Assembly: GCA_017889635.1 (NCBI GenBank)
Contig: JAGGAC010000014.1
Location: 1-64,000, forward strand
DNA length: 64,000 nt
DNA from: Bacillota bacterium
GTDB lineage: Bacteria; Bacillota; Negativicutes; Sporomusales; CTSoil-080
Direction: 5' to 3'
The stretch's first letter is position 1. Each line of letters starts with the position of its first letter. The notes below the pieces were generated by a model. The model was given only the letters and a program-made list of their open reading frames with translations, ran no database searches and was not told the DNA's origin. A program made the translations under genes and the position numbers. Positions 1 to 10,233 of this stretch are shown piece after piece.

Positions 1-140
1 GGAACAGGTGGATCCTCTTAGCTATCGACACCGAATATGCAATTTCACAACTTCTGTAGTATATCGCAACTTTTTTGTTATGTCAACACTTTTTTATCTA
101 TTGTTGCATTTTTCATCTGCATTATTTGCTTTTACAGAAT

Positions 141-215
<75 letters not shown>

Positions 216-222
216 TTATAAC

Positions 223-297
223 TGGAGCGGAAGACGAGATTCGAACTCGCGACCCTCGCCTTGGCAAGGCGATGCTCTACCACTGAGCTACTTCCGC
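223..297 (-). tRNA. tRNA-Gly (GCC)
   Basis: Reverse complement GCGGAAGTAGCTCAGTGGTAGAGCATCGCCTTGCCAAGGCGAGGGTCGCGAGTTCGAATCTCGTCTTCCGCTCCA; anticodon GCC. Confidence 0.96.
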
Positions 298-302
298 GAC
301 CT

Positions 303-388
303 TGGTGCGGTCGAGTGGATTTGAACCACCACGAGATTACTCCCACTAGCTCCTGAGGCTAGCGCGTCTGCCGTTCCGCCACGACCGC
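303..388 (-). tRNA. tRNA-Leu (CAG)
   Basis: Class II tRNA with long variable arm; anticodon loop CTCAGGA; GGTTCAAATCC T-loop; CA end. Confidence 0.93.
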
Positions 389-547
389 ATTGCAAATTTA
401 TATCTAACGGATTTTTAGTATATCAGGCTGATACGTTTATGTCAACACCAGAATACGAACTTTGCTAAAACTTCCACCTTGATTCATAAAGCTAAATCTC
501 CTCGAATATAATAGCTTAATGTATTTTATACATAAGGAGTCTTTTAT

Positions 548-1126
548 ATGACAAAGTTCCTAGAAATCGAACAAGTGCATTTCTACGAAATCAACTCTGT
601 TTTACCGTTAACCCCAAACACGACTCCATTAACTTCTCCATTTCCCATTACTATAACTACCGGAGAAACCATCAACCTTGCATTAATCAATGTACCTGTC
701 GGTTCCGAGCCCGACGGCATACTATTAAATGCCATAGTCAATTGGAGTGCGACTTTTACTCCAACTACAGCTTCAACAACTATAAACACGCCTGGCTATG
801 CTGACGCAACCTTCGAACTCTTACGCAATGGGATCCTCATCACTAGAATTACTCAGACCGCCGCTCAAAAAGGTATTCCACTAAATTCCTCGCTCGATTT
901 CTCGACTCCTATCCCAACCTATGAAATTGCTTCTATAATGTTTTTTGATACCAAAGCAATTTCCTGCAAAACAAATATCTATACCCTGCGGATTACCAAT
1001 ATATCGCTAGTTGCACCCCTGGTCGCTTCCGGAACCGCTACAACAAGTGCCCAAATTGGAGCAATATGTTTAATCGGCCAAAGAGTCAATGCACATAGAA
1101 ATCTAACCCCGGTTGCCACAACTTAA
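548..1126 (+). CDS. hypothetical protein, possible spore-surface/exosporium jelly-roll (BclA C-terminal/ExsF-like) domain
   Basis: 192 aa ORF preceded by aaggag; Thr/Ile-rich beta pattern (GILLNAIVNWSATFT..ATFELLRNGILI) resembling exosporium jelly-roll domains; family call by eye only. Confidence 0.5.
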   Translation: MTKFLEIEQVHFYEINSVLPLTPNTTPLTSPFPITITTGETINLALINVPVGSEPDGILLNAIVNWSATFTPTTASTTINTPGYADATFELLRNGILITRITQTAAQKGIPLNSSLDFSTPIPTYEIASIMFFDTKAISCKTNIYTLRITNISLVAPLVASGTATTSAQIGAICLIGQRVNAHRNLTPVATT

Positions 1127-1240
1127 TTCACCACTCAGACCGCAGAAAAAATTTGACTCGCAAACTTTCGATTTAAAAAATATAAAGCACCCAATTACAT
1201 GATACTCCTTACCTTATTGGCACCTCATGTATTACCGCAC

Positions 1241-1546
1241 TTAGGTATTAATATTATATATTGTCAGGCTTGAATTTAAATTGGCAATAGCATTTGAGAT
1301 ACTCACGATGTTGGCTATGTTTGATATCGGATTTAAGGCTTGCTGCGCTAAGATTTCCTTTAATACAAACATTGTATATAGTGATATCGCGTTACCGGCG
1401 ACTCCAACTAGCATACTATTTTTTGCTGCCAGTTTCTCCGCCTTTCGAAAAAGTCTAGCAGACTCCACCGGCAGGTTCATTGCCACCAAATCTATTAATG
1501 CAGTACTATCAGCTAATGAATTTATTGTTATTTCCTTATCCAACAA
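1241..1546 (-). CDS. small hypothetical protein
   Basis: 101 aa ORF; an overlapping plus-strand ORF looks spurious. Confidence 0.4.
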   Translation of the reverse strand: MLDKEITINSLADSTALIDLVAMNLPVESARLFRKAEKLAAKNSMLVGVAGNAISLYTMFVLKEILAQQALNPISNIANIVSISNAIANLNSSLTIYNINT

Positions 1547-1674
1547 AATCCCCTCCGCCTAATTATATCTGCGCATAGTCAACGCTATTAGTTTATATAT
1601 AATATTTTGAAAGGGCCTATTTGGATAGCACTTAGCTATAAACATCTTCCATTAGCATATATTAAGGCCTTAAA

Positions 1675-3807
1675 CTAACCGACAGGATTATTCTTATGTT
1701 TACAAATTGTTGCTTTGATAGCGATATATTCTATTTCATCAGGCAAGACATCTTTTAACCGTTTCAATTTATCTGCGCCCACTTCTTCAATCTTAGCAAG
1801 AATCAACTTTTCATACTGGACCGGAATAAGCTGAGACCAGTCTATAGCATGGCCCTCTAGACTACAGCGTATTAAATGTTCCTGTATCGTCAATAACTTC
1901 AGATTGCGTTCTACGGCTATCTGTGTTAACGAGCGTCCAGTCCGGCATAAGTTTAGTGTAACAATATGACTTGGGATATCATCAACCTTACCTTCATCTT
2001 TGGTCGAACTTATCGCCTTATGACTTGGCATTAGCTCATGTTCAGCAACATACCCAGCTATAACCTCAATAAATTCGCTGCCATAGCGCTCTAATTTAGT
2101 CTCACCGACTCCTTTGATCAATCGCAAGGTCTGCCGCTCGGTTGGACAATATTCGCTCATCTCTTTCAACGTACTATCAGCAAACACCAAATAAGGCGGT
2201 ACATTCTCCCGATCAGCAATTCGCTTACGTAATATTCTTAGTTCTTCAAACAATAAATTATCGTTCACTATTTTCTGAGGTCGTTTAGGAACCTTTTGCC
2301 AAACTTTAACGTTTTCCTTCAGTACCGCTATACCCCGGTCAGTCAGTTTAACTACTGGATATTCACTTTCTGTGAGGCAAAGATACCCTGAGGCAATTAG
2401 CCTATTAATGAGGTCTTTTATCTCTTGCAAGGTATCTTGTTTTAGTATTCCATAAACCGACAATGTATCAAACCCCTGTTGAAGAACCTTCTTGCTCTTC
2501 GAACCTTTCAGCACTTCAGCAACTAAAGTACTACCATAACGCTGATTCATCCGTAGTATGCATGAAAATACTTTTTTTGCTTCAATAGTTATATCAGTAA
2601 GTTCATTGTCATCTTTGCAATTACTGCAATTTCCACATTCATCTGCAAGCGTTGTCTCGCCAAAATATGCAAGAATATACCGCCGTAGACAGCCGGTCGT
2701 ATAGCAGTAATCCACCATAGTTTGTAGCTTCGCATATTCACTGCTTTTACGTTCATTATCAGTTACCGATTGTTCAATCAGAAATTTCTGCAACATAATA
2801 TCCTGCGCCCCAAACAACAATATGCATTCACTTGGTTCGCTATCACGCCCAGCCCTTCCAGCCTCCTGATAGTAAGCCTCCATATTTTTGGGCATGTTGT
2901 AATGAATTACATAACGCACGTTAGATTTATCAATCCCCATGCCAAAAGCATTAGTAGCCACCATTATTTTTATGTCGTCATGAATAAAAGCCTCCTGGCT
3001 TTTTCTTCGTTCCTCATCAGTCAAACCAGCATGGTATTTCCCTACTTCATAGCCTCGTTTGCTAAGCAATGTATGTGTATTGTCAACTTCTTTGCGAGTT
3101 GCAGCATAAATTATACCTGAATGATTCTTGTTTGCAGCCACATAATTCAGAACAAAATCCTGTTTATTCTCTCCGCGGATAACAGAAAAAAACAGATTAG
3201 TGCGATCGAAACCAGTAAAATATGTTTGAGGATTGTTTAGCGCCAACAGATTAACAATGTCCTTCTTAACATTATCCGTAGCCGTTGCGGTAAATGCGCC
3301 AATAACCGGGTGTTGAGAAAGCCGGGCAATAAACGGTCCAATAGCCCGATAGCTAGGCCGAAAATCATGTCCCCACTGCGATATACAGTGAGCTTCGTCA
3401 ATTGCTACCAACGATATTTTCAAGTTTTCAATAGCAGTCTGAAATTGTTCTGCTTCCAGCCGTTCCGGAGCAACATAAAGCAATTTGTACCGACCAGCTT
3501 GAGCATTGTAAATACGTTTATTTACTTCAGAGACGGATAACGAACTATTAATATAAGTTGCTGAAATACCAAGACTGAAAAGAGTATCAACCTGATCTTT
3601 CATCAGCGAAATAAGCGGTGAAATAACAATAGTTATACCCGGCAACATTAACGCCGGCAACTGAAAGCACAGAGATTTACCAGCCCCCGTAGGCATAATG
3701 GCTACAGTATCGTTACCATTCATAAGAGACTCCACTATTTCGGCCTGTCCTGGACGAAACTCCGAATAGCCATAGTATTTTTGCAATAGCTTCCGGGCAT
3801 TTTCCAT
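1675..3807 (-). CDS. recQ: ATP-dependent DNA helicase RecQ
   Basis: MPTGAGKSLCFQLPAL, DEAHCISQWGHDFRPSY, QEAGRAGRD, zinc-binding Cys cluster, HRDC-like region and C-terminal helix-turn-helix region. Confidence 0.97.
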   Translation of the reverse strand: MENARKLLQKYYGYSEFRPGQAEIVESLMNGNDTVAIMPTGAGKSLCFQLPALMLPGITIVISPLISLMKDQVDTLFSLGISATYINSSLSVSEVNKRIYNAQAGRYKLLYVAPERLEAEQFQTAIENLKISLVAIDEAHCISQWGHDFRPSYRAIGPFIARLSQHPVIGAFTATATDNVKKDIVNLLALNNPQTYFTGFDRTNLFFSVIRGENKQDFVLNYVAANKNHSGIIYAATRKEVDNTHTLLSKRGYEVGKYHAGLTDEERRKSQEAFIHDDIKIMVATNAFGMGIDKSNVRYVIHYNMPKNMEAYYQEAGRAGRDSEPSECILLFGAQDIMLQKFLIEQSVTDNERKSSEYAKLQTMVDYCYTTGCLRRYILAYFGETTLADECGNCSNCKDDNELTDITIEAKKVFSCILRMNQRYGSTLVAEVLKGSKSKKVLQQGFDTLSVYGILKQDTLQEIKDLINRLIASGYLCLTESEYPVVKLTDRGIAVLKENVKVWQKVPKRPQKIVNDNLLFEELRILRKRIADRENVPPYLVFADSTLKEMSEYCPTERQTLRLIKGVGETKLERYGSEFIEVIAGYVAEHELMPSHKAISSTKDEGKVDDIPSHIVTLNLCRTGRSLTQIAVERNLKLLTIQEHLIRCSLEGHAIDWSQLIPVQYEKLILAKIEEVGADKLKRLKDVLPDEIEYIAIKATICKHKNNPVG

Positions 3808-3885
3808 CTTATTTTCGCTCCCATCGATTGCTGTTTATGGTATTAACTTCTTAGTAGCCTTTACAAATTCCTGGTTTATTCGGCA

Positions 3886-4389
3886 CTATATTTTCTTTTC
3901 CATATCAACATGTTCAATACTAGCCTCAAGATAAATATCCCCATACGATTGGTAACCAAGACGTTCATAAAACTTCCTAGCGTGTAGTTGCGCGCTAAGT
4001 TTCACCCATTTATAACCGAGTTTTTGAGCTTCCACCTCAATCCTATTCATAATCCTTCTGCCAAAACCGCTACCCCGTTGCTTAGACAGCACAGCAACTC
4101 GTTCGATTTTTATAATAGCATCCCCATACGGACGAAACCTGGCCGTTCCTACAATACTCCCTTCATTAAATATAAGCACATGCAATGTAGCACTATCATT
4201 GTCATATTTATCAAATTCCAAGTCTTCAGGAACATTTTGGTCTTCAATAAATACTTGACGTCTAATTGCATATGCTTCTTCCATGTCTTTAGCCGCAGTT
4301 CCAGACAAAACTCTAATCTCCACTTTTCTATCCCTCCGTGTTTTATTATTTCTAATCTTACCCGAACAAAGAAATACTGCCGACAACAA
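3886..4389 (-). CDS. GNAT family N-acetyltransferase
   Basis: RVAVLSKQRGSGFGRRIMNRIE acetyl-CoA motif; true start probably near 4320 (VEIRVLSGT). Confidence 0.88.
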   Translation of the reverse strand: MLSAVFLCSGKIRNNKTRRDRKVEIRVLSGTAAKDMEEAYAIRRQVFIEDQNVPEDLEFDKYDNDSATLHVLIFNEGSIVGTARFRPYGDAIIKIERVAVLSKQRGSGFGRRIMNRIEVEAQKLGYKWVKLSAQLHARKFYERLGYQSYGDIYLEASIEHVDMEKKI

Positions 4390-4445
4390 AATTGTCGGCA
4401 GTATTTCCTTATTACCAGCAGTATTCTAATCGCCACCCATCCAAG

Positions 4446-5558
4446 CTATAAATCCTTCGACAAAGCATTATTAAACATTATGACTTCTACAATCGAAAGA
4501 TCGTTTCTAAAATATAGGTCTATTACCACACCGGTTTTCTTACTTACTACTGGTTTAGCAGACATAAAATGCGAAAACTGCACAACTTCCGCTTGACTCC
4601 CATCACTAAGCATAACAACAGAACCAATCAAAGTACGGCATATATTACGGATAAGGACCTTACAGCATTCCTTGTCAAGCCGTATAAACATATCCTCAAT
4701 TAAAGTTTCTAATGCAGTAAATGGAGTAACGCTTTTCTGATAAATTCGTTCAGTTGTCATCGCATCATATACATCAGCAACCGCAACAATTTTAGCTACC
4801 GGATGAATATTACGCGAAACTAATTTATTTGGATATCCCTCACCATTTTCACGTTCATGATGCTGCAAAATTGCATACAATACCGCAGAGATTATACCCG
4901 GAATATTTTTCGCCATATAATAACCGTATTCAGGATGTAGATTAATTGTTTTTCGTTCTTCACAAGTAAGATTGCCCGGTTTTTCTAAAATTGCTCTGGA
5001 AATTTGTGACTTACCTATGTCATGCATAAGTCCACAAAGCACCAGTATCTTTGTTTGTTCTATCGGTAGGTTCAACCACCTACCAAGCACTCCAGCAATA
5101 ATTCCGGTATCCACCGCATGCCGACTAGTATAGTCAGTAAAGGGTTTAATTTTATACAATTTAGCTAAAACGCTTTTGCCTTGCGCCAATTGGTAGAGAT
5201 CCAATGTCGCCAAATTCCGAAGTGCCTCATAAGGCAAGTTCTCATCTTCTCGCATACGCTCAAACAATTCGTTTGTTAACTTTACTGCTTTTGTGTACTG
5301 TTGTATGAAATGAATTTCATCTTCTGCTAGAGCATCCTTAATATTTTCAATGCGACAGTCATTGCCCCAATTATTGCAACTTTCTGCTTTCACCCGAACC
5401 GTATTAATTCCCCAATCTGCAAGCCGCCGGATAATATTCGTTGTCAGAACCGTATTTTGCTGTAACACTAACAGATTATCGCGCCACACTCCTGCTGAAA
5501 TAACCATTCCCGGCTTGACAGCTTTTGTCATCATTAATACTCCCGCCACAAGAAACAC
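4446..5558 (-). CDS. HD-GYP domain c-di-GMP phosphodiesterase-like protein
   Basis: HDIGK ... LQHHERENGEGYP ... AVADVYDAMTTERIYQ. Confidence 0.93.
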   Translation of the reverse strand: MFLVAGVLMMTKAVKPGMVISAGVWRDNLLVLQQNTVLTTNIIRRLADWGINTVRVKAESCNNWGNDCRIENIKDALAEDEIHFIQQYTKAVKLTNELFERMREDENLPYEALRNLATLDLYQLAQGKSVLAKLYKIKPFTDYTSRHAVDTGIIAGVLGRWLNLPIEQTKILVLCGLMHDIGKSQISRAILEKPGNLTCEERKTINLHPEYGYYMAKNIPGIISAVLYAILQHHERENGEGYPNKLVSRNIHPVAKIVAVADVYDAMTTERIYQKSVTPFTALETLIEDMFIRLDKECCKVLIRNICRTLIGSVVMLSDGSQAEVVQFSHFMSAKPVVSKKTGVVIDLYFRNDLSIVEVIMFNNALSKDL

Positions 5559-5700
5559 ACCTCTTATTTAGAGTTATTAATGTATTTTTCTTCCAAAAAT
5601 GAAAAATTCCTGCATTTATTGCAGGATAATACAATATATTATAATTTTATTAAGCAGCTTGAGATTTCCACTAACCCACAGAAGGCCCGCCGTAGTTTTG

Positions 5701-6813
5701 CTAGTTTTGTTTAGCAACTTCCAAAACCTCTTCCGCTTTAAACACTTTCGTAATAAATCTTGTCAAGTTTACTGCGAGATCAATAATTTTGCCCTCACCT
5801 TCCATAACTTTCCCCCGCTCGTCAATTACCACCCTAACCGTCGGCCGAGACTGTAGTTTCGGAAACGTGTTTACAACTATCGCAATTTCTCCAGTATCTA
5901 ATAGAACAGTCGAACCAACTGGATATATCGCCACACTTTCCAAAAACACATCTGTAAATTCCGGATCAAGCTTTGTTCCTCTGGATCCAAGCATTATTTC
6001 GTAGGCTTCATGCGGAAGCATTGCTTCTCGATACGGTCGATCAGCAGTAATAGCATCATAAAGATCCGCAATTGCCACTATCCGAGCAAAAAGATGAATC
6101 TCCTCTCCCCTAAGGCCACGAGCATAGCCAGCACCATCGTAGGATTCATGATGCTGATAAGCTACATGGGCCGAGACCAAAGGCATCGAATAATCTCTTC
6201 GCAAAATATCGAAACCTTTATCTGTATGTTGCCTCATCTCTGTCCATTCCTCAGGAGTAAGCGATCCAGGTTTATTCAGTATTTCTTGAGGAATCATCAT
6301 CTTCCCTAAATCGTGCAATATTGCTCCCATCGCTAGTTCAAACAATTGACCTTCACGAAAGTTCAACTTTATCCCAAGCATCACCGAAAGCAGACATACG
6401 TTGATCGAATGACCAAAAGTGTAATCATCATGTATTCGGATATCCGAAAGATGGATGAGAAAGTTGCGATTATCCATAGAATCTTCGATTATTTTTACAA
6501 CTACCTCTGATATCGTTGAAAGATCAACAACTTTTTTTAAGCGAAACAGTTCGAATGTCTTCTGGATCTCCCTAATCGCTTCAACCCTCGTCTTTTCATG
6601 CAGTATTTCTTGCGGCTCAATATCCAAAAAGGGGTGTCTAATATAAACGGAGTCAATTCCCAACTTTTTTATCTTTAAAATCAATCGACGATCTAACGCG
6701 GTATCCGCAGCAAGCAACTTAGTTCCATTAGCATTATAAATATTGCGTGCAATTATCATCCCTGGCTTAAGGTAATTTGTAGCCAATCGAAGCATAAATA
6801 ATCCCCCAATCAC
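5701..6813 (-). CDS. HD-GYP-type protein with GYA instead of GYP
   Basis: HDLGK, QHHESYDGAGYARGLRG, AIADLYDAITADRPYR. Confidence 0.92.
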   Translation of the reverse strand: MIGGLFMLRLATNYLKPGMIIARNIYNANGTKLLAADTALDRRLILKIKKLGIDSVYIRHPFLDIEPQEILHEKTRVEAIREIQKTFELFRLKKVVDLSTISEVVVKIIEDSMDNRNFLIHLSDIRIHDDYTFGHSINVCLLSVMLGIKLNFREGQLFELAMGAILHDLGKMMIPQEILNKPGSLTPEEWTEMRQHTDKGFDILRRDYSMPLVSAHVAYQHHESYDGAGYARGLRGEEIHLFARIVAIADLYDAITADRPYREAMLPHEAYEIMLGSRGTKLDPEFTDVFLESVAIYPVGSTVLLDTGEIAIVVNTFPKLQSRPTVRVVIDERGKVMEGEGKIIDLAVNLTRFITKVFKAEEVLEVAKQN

Positions 6814-7178
6814 TTTACAGCAACAAGTTCGACATAACTATTCGATTTTTCTTACTATATAAATCTAAATAAATCTAAAATCTTTTTATAATATATCCCC
6901 AATAAATCAGCTTGACTTTTGTCTAAAAATTCTATTATATGAAATATTCCACATGAAATTATTTATGTCCTTCGACAAATCATGCGTTTATTTAGCCACA
7001 CCACAATAAAAGTCCTGCAAAGCATCAAAACCTTGCAAGACTTTCGATTAGTTACACTAATATTTCTTTCTCCTCACCGCGTTCTACAATGACCTACCAC
7101 GCAGCATTTATCAGAAATCGTCTTTTGACGTTAAATCCTATCACGTCTTAAGAAAAAGCAATTTCACGATATCGCTCA

Positions 7179-7850
7179 TCATTTCTTATAAATTTCATAC
7201 CTAGCTACAACATTTCTCGCCGTCGATTCGCAGTTCACAGACCTAAAACCAAAGGCCTTGTTAGCTCCATCGACAAATGCCCCAAGCCACATTTCATAGA
7301 ACCCATTCATGACCTTTGCATCGACGCCGACCCGTTTCCAGTTTGGCAGCTGAGTATATGCGCCTTTATCCCAAATAAAAGCAGTTGACCGAGATTCAAT
7401 AACCATATCAGCCTGATCACAAGGCATACCGTTAAGATAGTAATCATTCAGTGCTTTGTAAATTCCAGGCGCAGTATCCAACTCATACTTACCTTGAGCC
7501 CTAGCATTTTCACCATATGCTTTTCCATGCTCCCGAAAAGCCTTTCCGAGTAATTGAACGCCAGCATCACCGCATACTTCAAGAAGTTCTTTAATAAAAG
7601 CGGCTTCCCTGGACTCAGCAATATTAATTTGCCGCTGCAACCATCCATGTATATTATCATGTTCAATAAGTTCGCCAAGATCGACATCAGGCAGCTTCTT
7701 GCCATACGTCTGCCATACCTGCTCCCTTAATTCCTCAGCAGTTTCACCGCACATTGCGGCAGCATTTTCGAAAATATAATCTTCTCGATTATTAATCACA
7801 CGAATTTTTTCAAATAGCCAATAATGAATCGGGCCAATAAACGTGCTCAC
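7179..7850 (-). CDS. L-2-amino-thiazoline-4-carboxylate hydrolase-like protein
   Basis: CxADMVIESRSTAFIWDKG... and overall layout of the ATC hydrolase-like family. Confidence 0.6.
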   Translation of the reverse strand: MSTFIGPIHYWLFEKIRVINNREDYIFENAAAMCGETAEELREQVWQTYGKKLPDVDLGELIEHDNIHGWLQRQINIAESREAAFIKELLEVCGDAGVQLLGKAFREHGKAYGENARAQGKYELDTAPGIYKALNDYYLNGMPCDQADMVIESRSTAFIWDKGAYTQLPNWKRVGVDAKVMNGFYEMWLGAFVDGANKAFGFRSVNCESTARNVVARYEIYKK

Positions 7851-8020
7851 TACTCATCACTCCTAGCATTAATTTTATCTCAAAGCTTCTGCTAACTTAC
7901 TTACACTGACATACACTTTCTCCCCCAGCAACTCTTTAACTATATTGTATCCGTTCTTCACTATGAATACTTTGACCCAGATCACAATAAATCTGTTTTA
8001 CACTAAACCCACCACTCAAA

Positions 8021-8061
8021 AAGCCTGTTTGCCAGCCAAATAATGTCTGACAAACAGGCTT
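8021..8061 (-). terminator. intrinsic terminator of the Crp/Fnr gene
   Basis: AAGCCTGTTTG / CAAACAGGCTT inverted repeat, T-run on the minus strand. Confidence 0.8.
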
Positions 8062-8087
8062 CATTCTTATTTCAAAGAAAAACCAAG

Positions 8088-8810
8088 CTACATCTTATCC
8101 TCATAATACTGGCGTAATCCCACCATGTCAATAATAATAATCCGGCGCTCATCTCCATCCAGCACCCTGTCTTTTTTCATAATACCAAACACCCGACTGA
8201 CAGTCTCCCGGGTTGTCCCCGCCATATTAGCAACCTCTTGTCTTGTAATATCCACCGCCACTTCCAAACCACGGTCAGTAGCTTGACCATAACGCTGAGC
8301 AAGACTTTCCAAAGTCTGAGCTATTTTGGCGTAACTGTCAGAAAAGGCCAGCGATTTTACCTTTACCTGAACATACTGAAGCTTTCTACTTAAAACCCTG
8401 ATAATATTTAAAGCTAATTGCGGATGGCTGATAATAACACGCTCAAGCTCGCTGTTTTTTATAATGCCGATGCAAGCTTTCTCTATAGCAACAGCTGTAG
8501 CTGGATAAGTTCCTTGGTTAAACAGCAACACTTCAGCAAAAACCTCACCTGGACCTAAAATATTGATTATATGTTCTCGCCCGTCAGCTGATAATTTTAC
8601 TATCTTGACTTTGCCGCTTTTAACGTAATGAAATCCCGCACCAGGTTCCCCCTCGCAGAAAACGGTATCATTCTTTTTATACTTGCGCTCAATAATCACT
8701 TGATTTATAATAGCCAAATTCTCAGGCGCCAAGTCTTCAAATACAGGTACATTTCTTAAATATTCAAAATCCAACTTGCCGTCCTCCCGCCAGAAAACCA
8801 GATTTTTCAT
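8088..8810 (-). CDS. Crp/Fnr family transcriptional regulator
   Basis: cNMP-binding fold (GEPGAGFHYVKSGKVKI) plus C-terminal HTH (DITRQEVANMAGTTRETVSRVF). Confidence 0.95.
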   Translation of the reverse strand: MKNLVFWREDGKLDFEYLRNVPVFEDLAPENLAIINQVIIERKYKKNDTVFCEGEPGAGFHYVKSGKVKIVKLSADGREHIINILGPGEVFAEVLLFNQGTYPATAVAIEKACIGIIKNSELERVIISHPQLALNIIRVLSRKLQYVQVKVKSLAFSDSYAKIAQTLESLAQRYGQATDRGLEVAVDITRQEVANMAGTTRETVSRVFGIMKKDRVLDGDERRIIIIDMVGLRQYYEDKM

Positions 8811-8871
8811 AACCCAAATTTAATAATTCTAGCAATATAGCGCTAGAACCAACCACCGCTCAACAAAAATA

Positions 8872-9978
8872 CTACAAAACAATCAGTTCATACTCGCGGG
8901 TTCCCATCCCAAGCTCTTCTCCATACCGCAATTGAATTGAGCCGTCAATGTACGAACGTAAACCATGAAACTTGTCAGCACCAGCTTCACAATTACAAGT
9001 GAGTAAAGTTGAGGATAATCCTATTTGTTTATTGACCAAATCGTAACTTGCTTGGTCAATAGCTACAGGGTCAGTAGACGCCAAAAAACCGATATCCGGA
9101 ACAATCGGAGCATCACTCCAAGGCACGCAATCGCAATCCGGAGTAATATTCATTAAAAAGTTTATATAACCAATCCTATTCTTATGTGTCTTTGTCACGC
9201 CATAACCATATTCAGTCATTCTTTCAATCAAGGCAGGTAAATCAGTTGTCCAATCCATTCCCACAGCCTTAACCGGACATACTGTTAAACACTCCCCACA
9301 ACCGATACATTTATCTAGAGCTATACTTGCCTTTTTTGCACTAATAGCAATTGCCTTTTCCGGACAAACAGTTCCACACTTTGCACACCCAATACATCTC
9401 TCATGTTCTACTACCAATTTCGTGGCATGTTGCTCTTTTTTCCCAACTGCTGGGGCTCCGCCCATAGCAATATTCTTTATTGCTCCGCCAAAACCAACCA
9501 TCTCATGCCCTTTAAAATGTGACAACACTATCATGCTGTCAGCACTAACAATATCTTTGGCCAGCTTTACCTTATCAAAATGCTTTTTACTAATCTCCAC
9601 CTCCGCAATGTTCTCACTGCGTAAGCCGTCGGCAATAATTATCGGCGCCCCGGTAACGGTGTAATCAAAACCATGTTCAAGGGCAGTCTGTAAGTGATCC
9701 ACAGAATTATGCCTACTTCCCGAGTAAAGAGTATTAGTATCAGTAAGGAATGGTTTAGCCCCCTGGGCTTTTACTTTATCCACCACTTGCCGTACAAAAA
9801 CAGGGTTGATAAAACCGTCGCTGCCACGTTCACCAAAATGCAGTTTTATGGCTGTAAGATCATCCTTTCGAATAAACTCATTCAGACCGGCACGGTCAAA
9901 TAGAGCTCTGATCTTACTTATCTTATTACTCTTATCAGTTCTTGTCCGTAAGTTTACAAAATAAACCTTGCTCGGCAT
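8872..9978 (-). CDS. DUF362 domain protein with two 4Fe-4S ferredoxin motifs
   Basis: CIGCAKCGTVCP and CIGCGECLTVCP; LSHFKGHEMVGFGGAIKNIAMG; start taken at MPSKVYFVN. Confidence 0.92.
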   Translation of the reverse strand: MPSKVYFVNLRTRTDKSNKISKIRALFDRAGLNEFIRKDDLTAIKLHFGERGSDGFINPVFVRQVVDKVKAQGAKPFLTDTNTLYSGSRHNSVDHLQTALEHGFDYTVTGAPIIIADGLRSENIAEVEISKKHFDKVKLAKDIVSADSMIVLSHFKGHEMVGFGGAIKNIAMGGAPAVGKKEQHATKLVVEHERCIGCAKCGTVCPEKAIAISAKKASIALDKCIGCGECLTVCPVKAVGMDWTTDLPALIERMTEYGYGVTKTHKNRIGYINFLMNITPDCDCVPWSDAPIVPDIGFLASTDPVAIDQASYDLVNKQIGLSSTLLTCNCEAGADKFHGLRSYIDGSIQLRYGEELGMGTREYELIVL

Positions 9979-10233
9979 CCGCTTCATCCTTCCTCTATAC
10001 AAACTGAAATGTAATCCAGTTATGCTTAATATTACACCTTTGAGTATACTCGAAGTCAACAACTTTTATTAAAAGAAATAGATTTCATTCTACGAATCGA
10101 AGCGCCAGATTTGTAACTAATATTATTATTCGAAATAATATCGACAAAACAAGTCATTATTTTACAGGAAAACTATAAACTTTTATCGAAATCTTATTAT
10201 AAAATAGTATTAGCAAGAGGAGCTATAGTAAAT

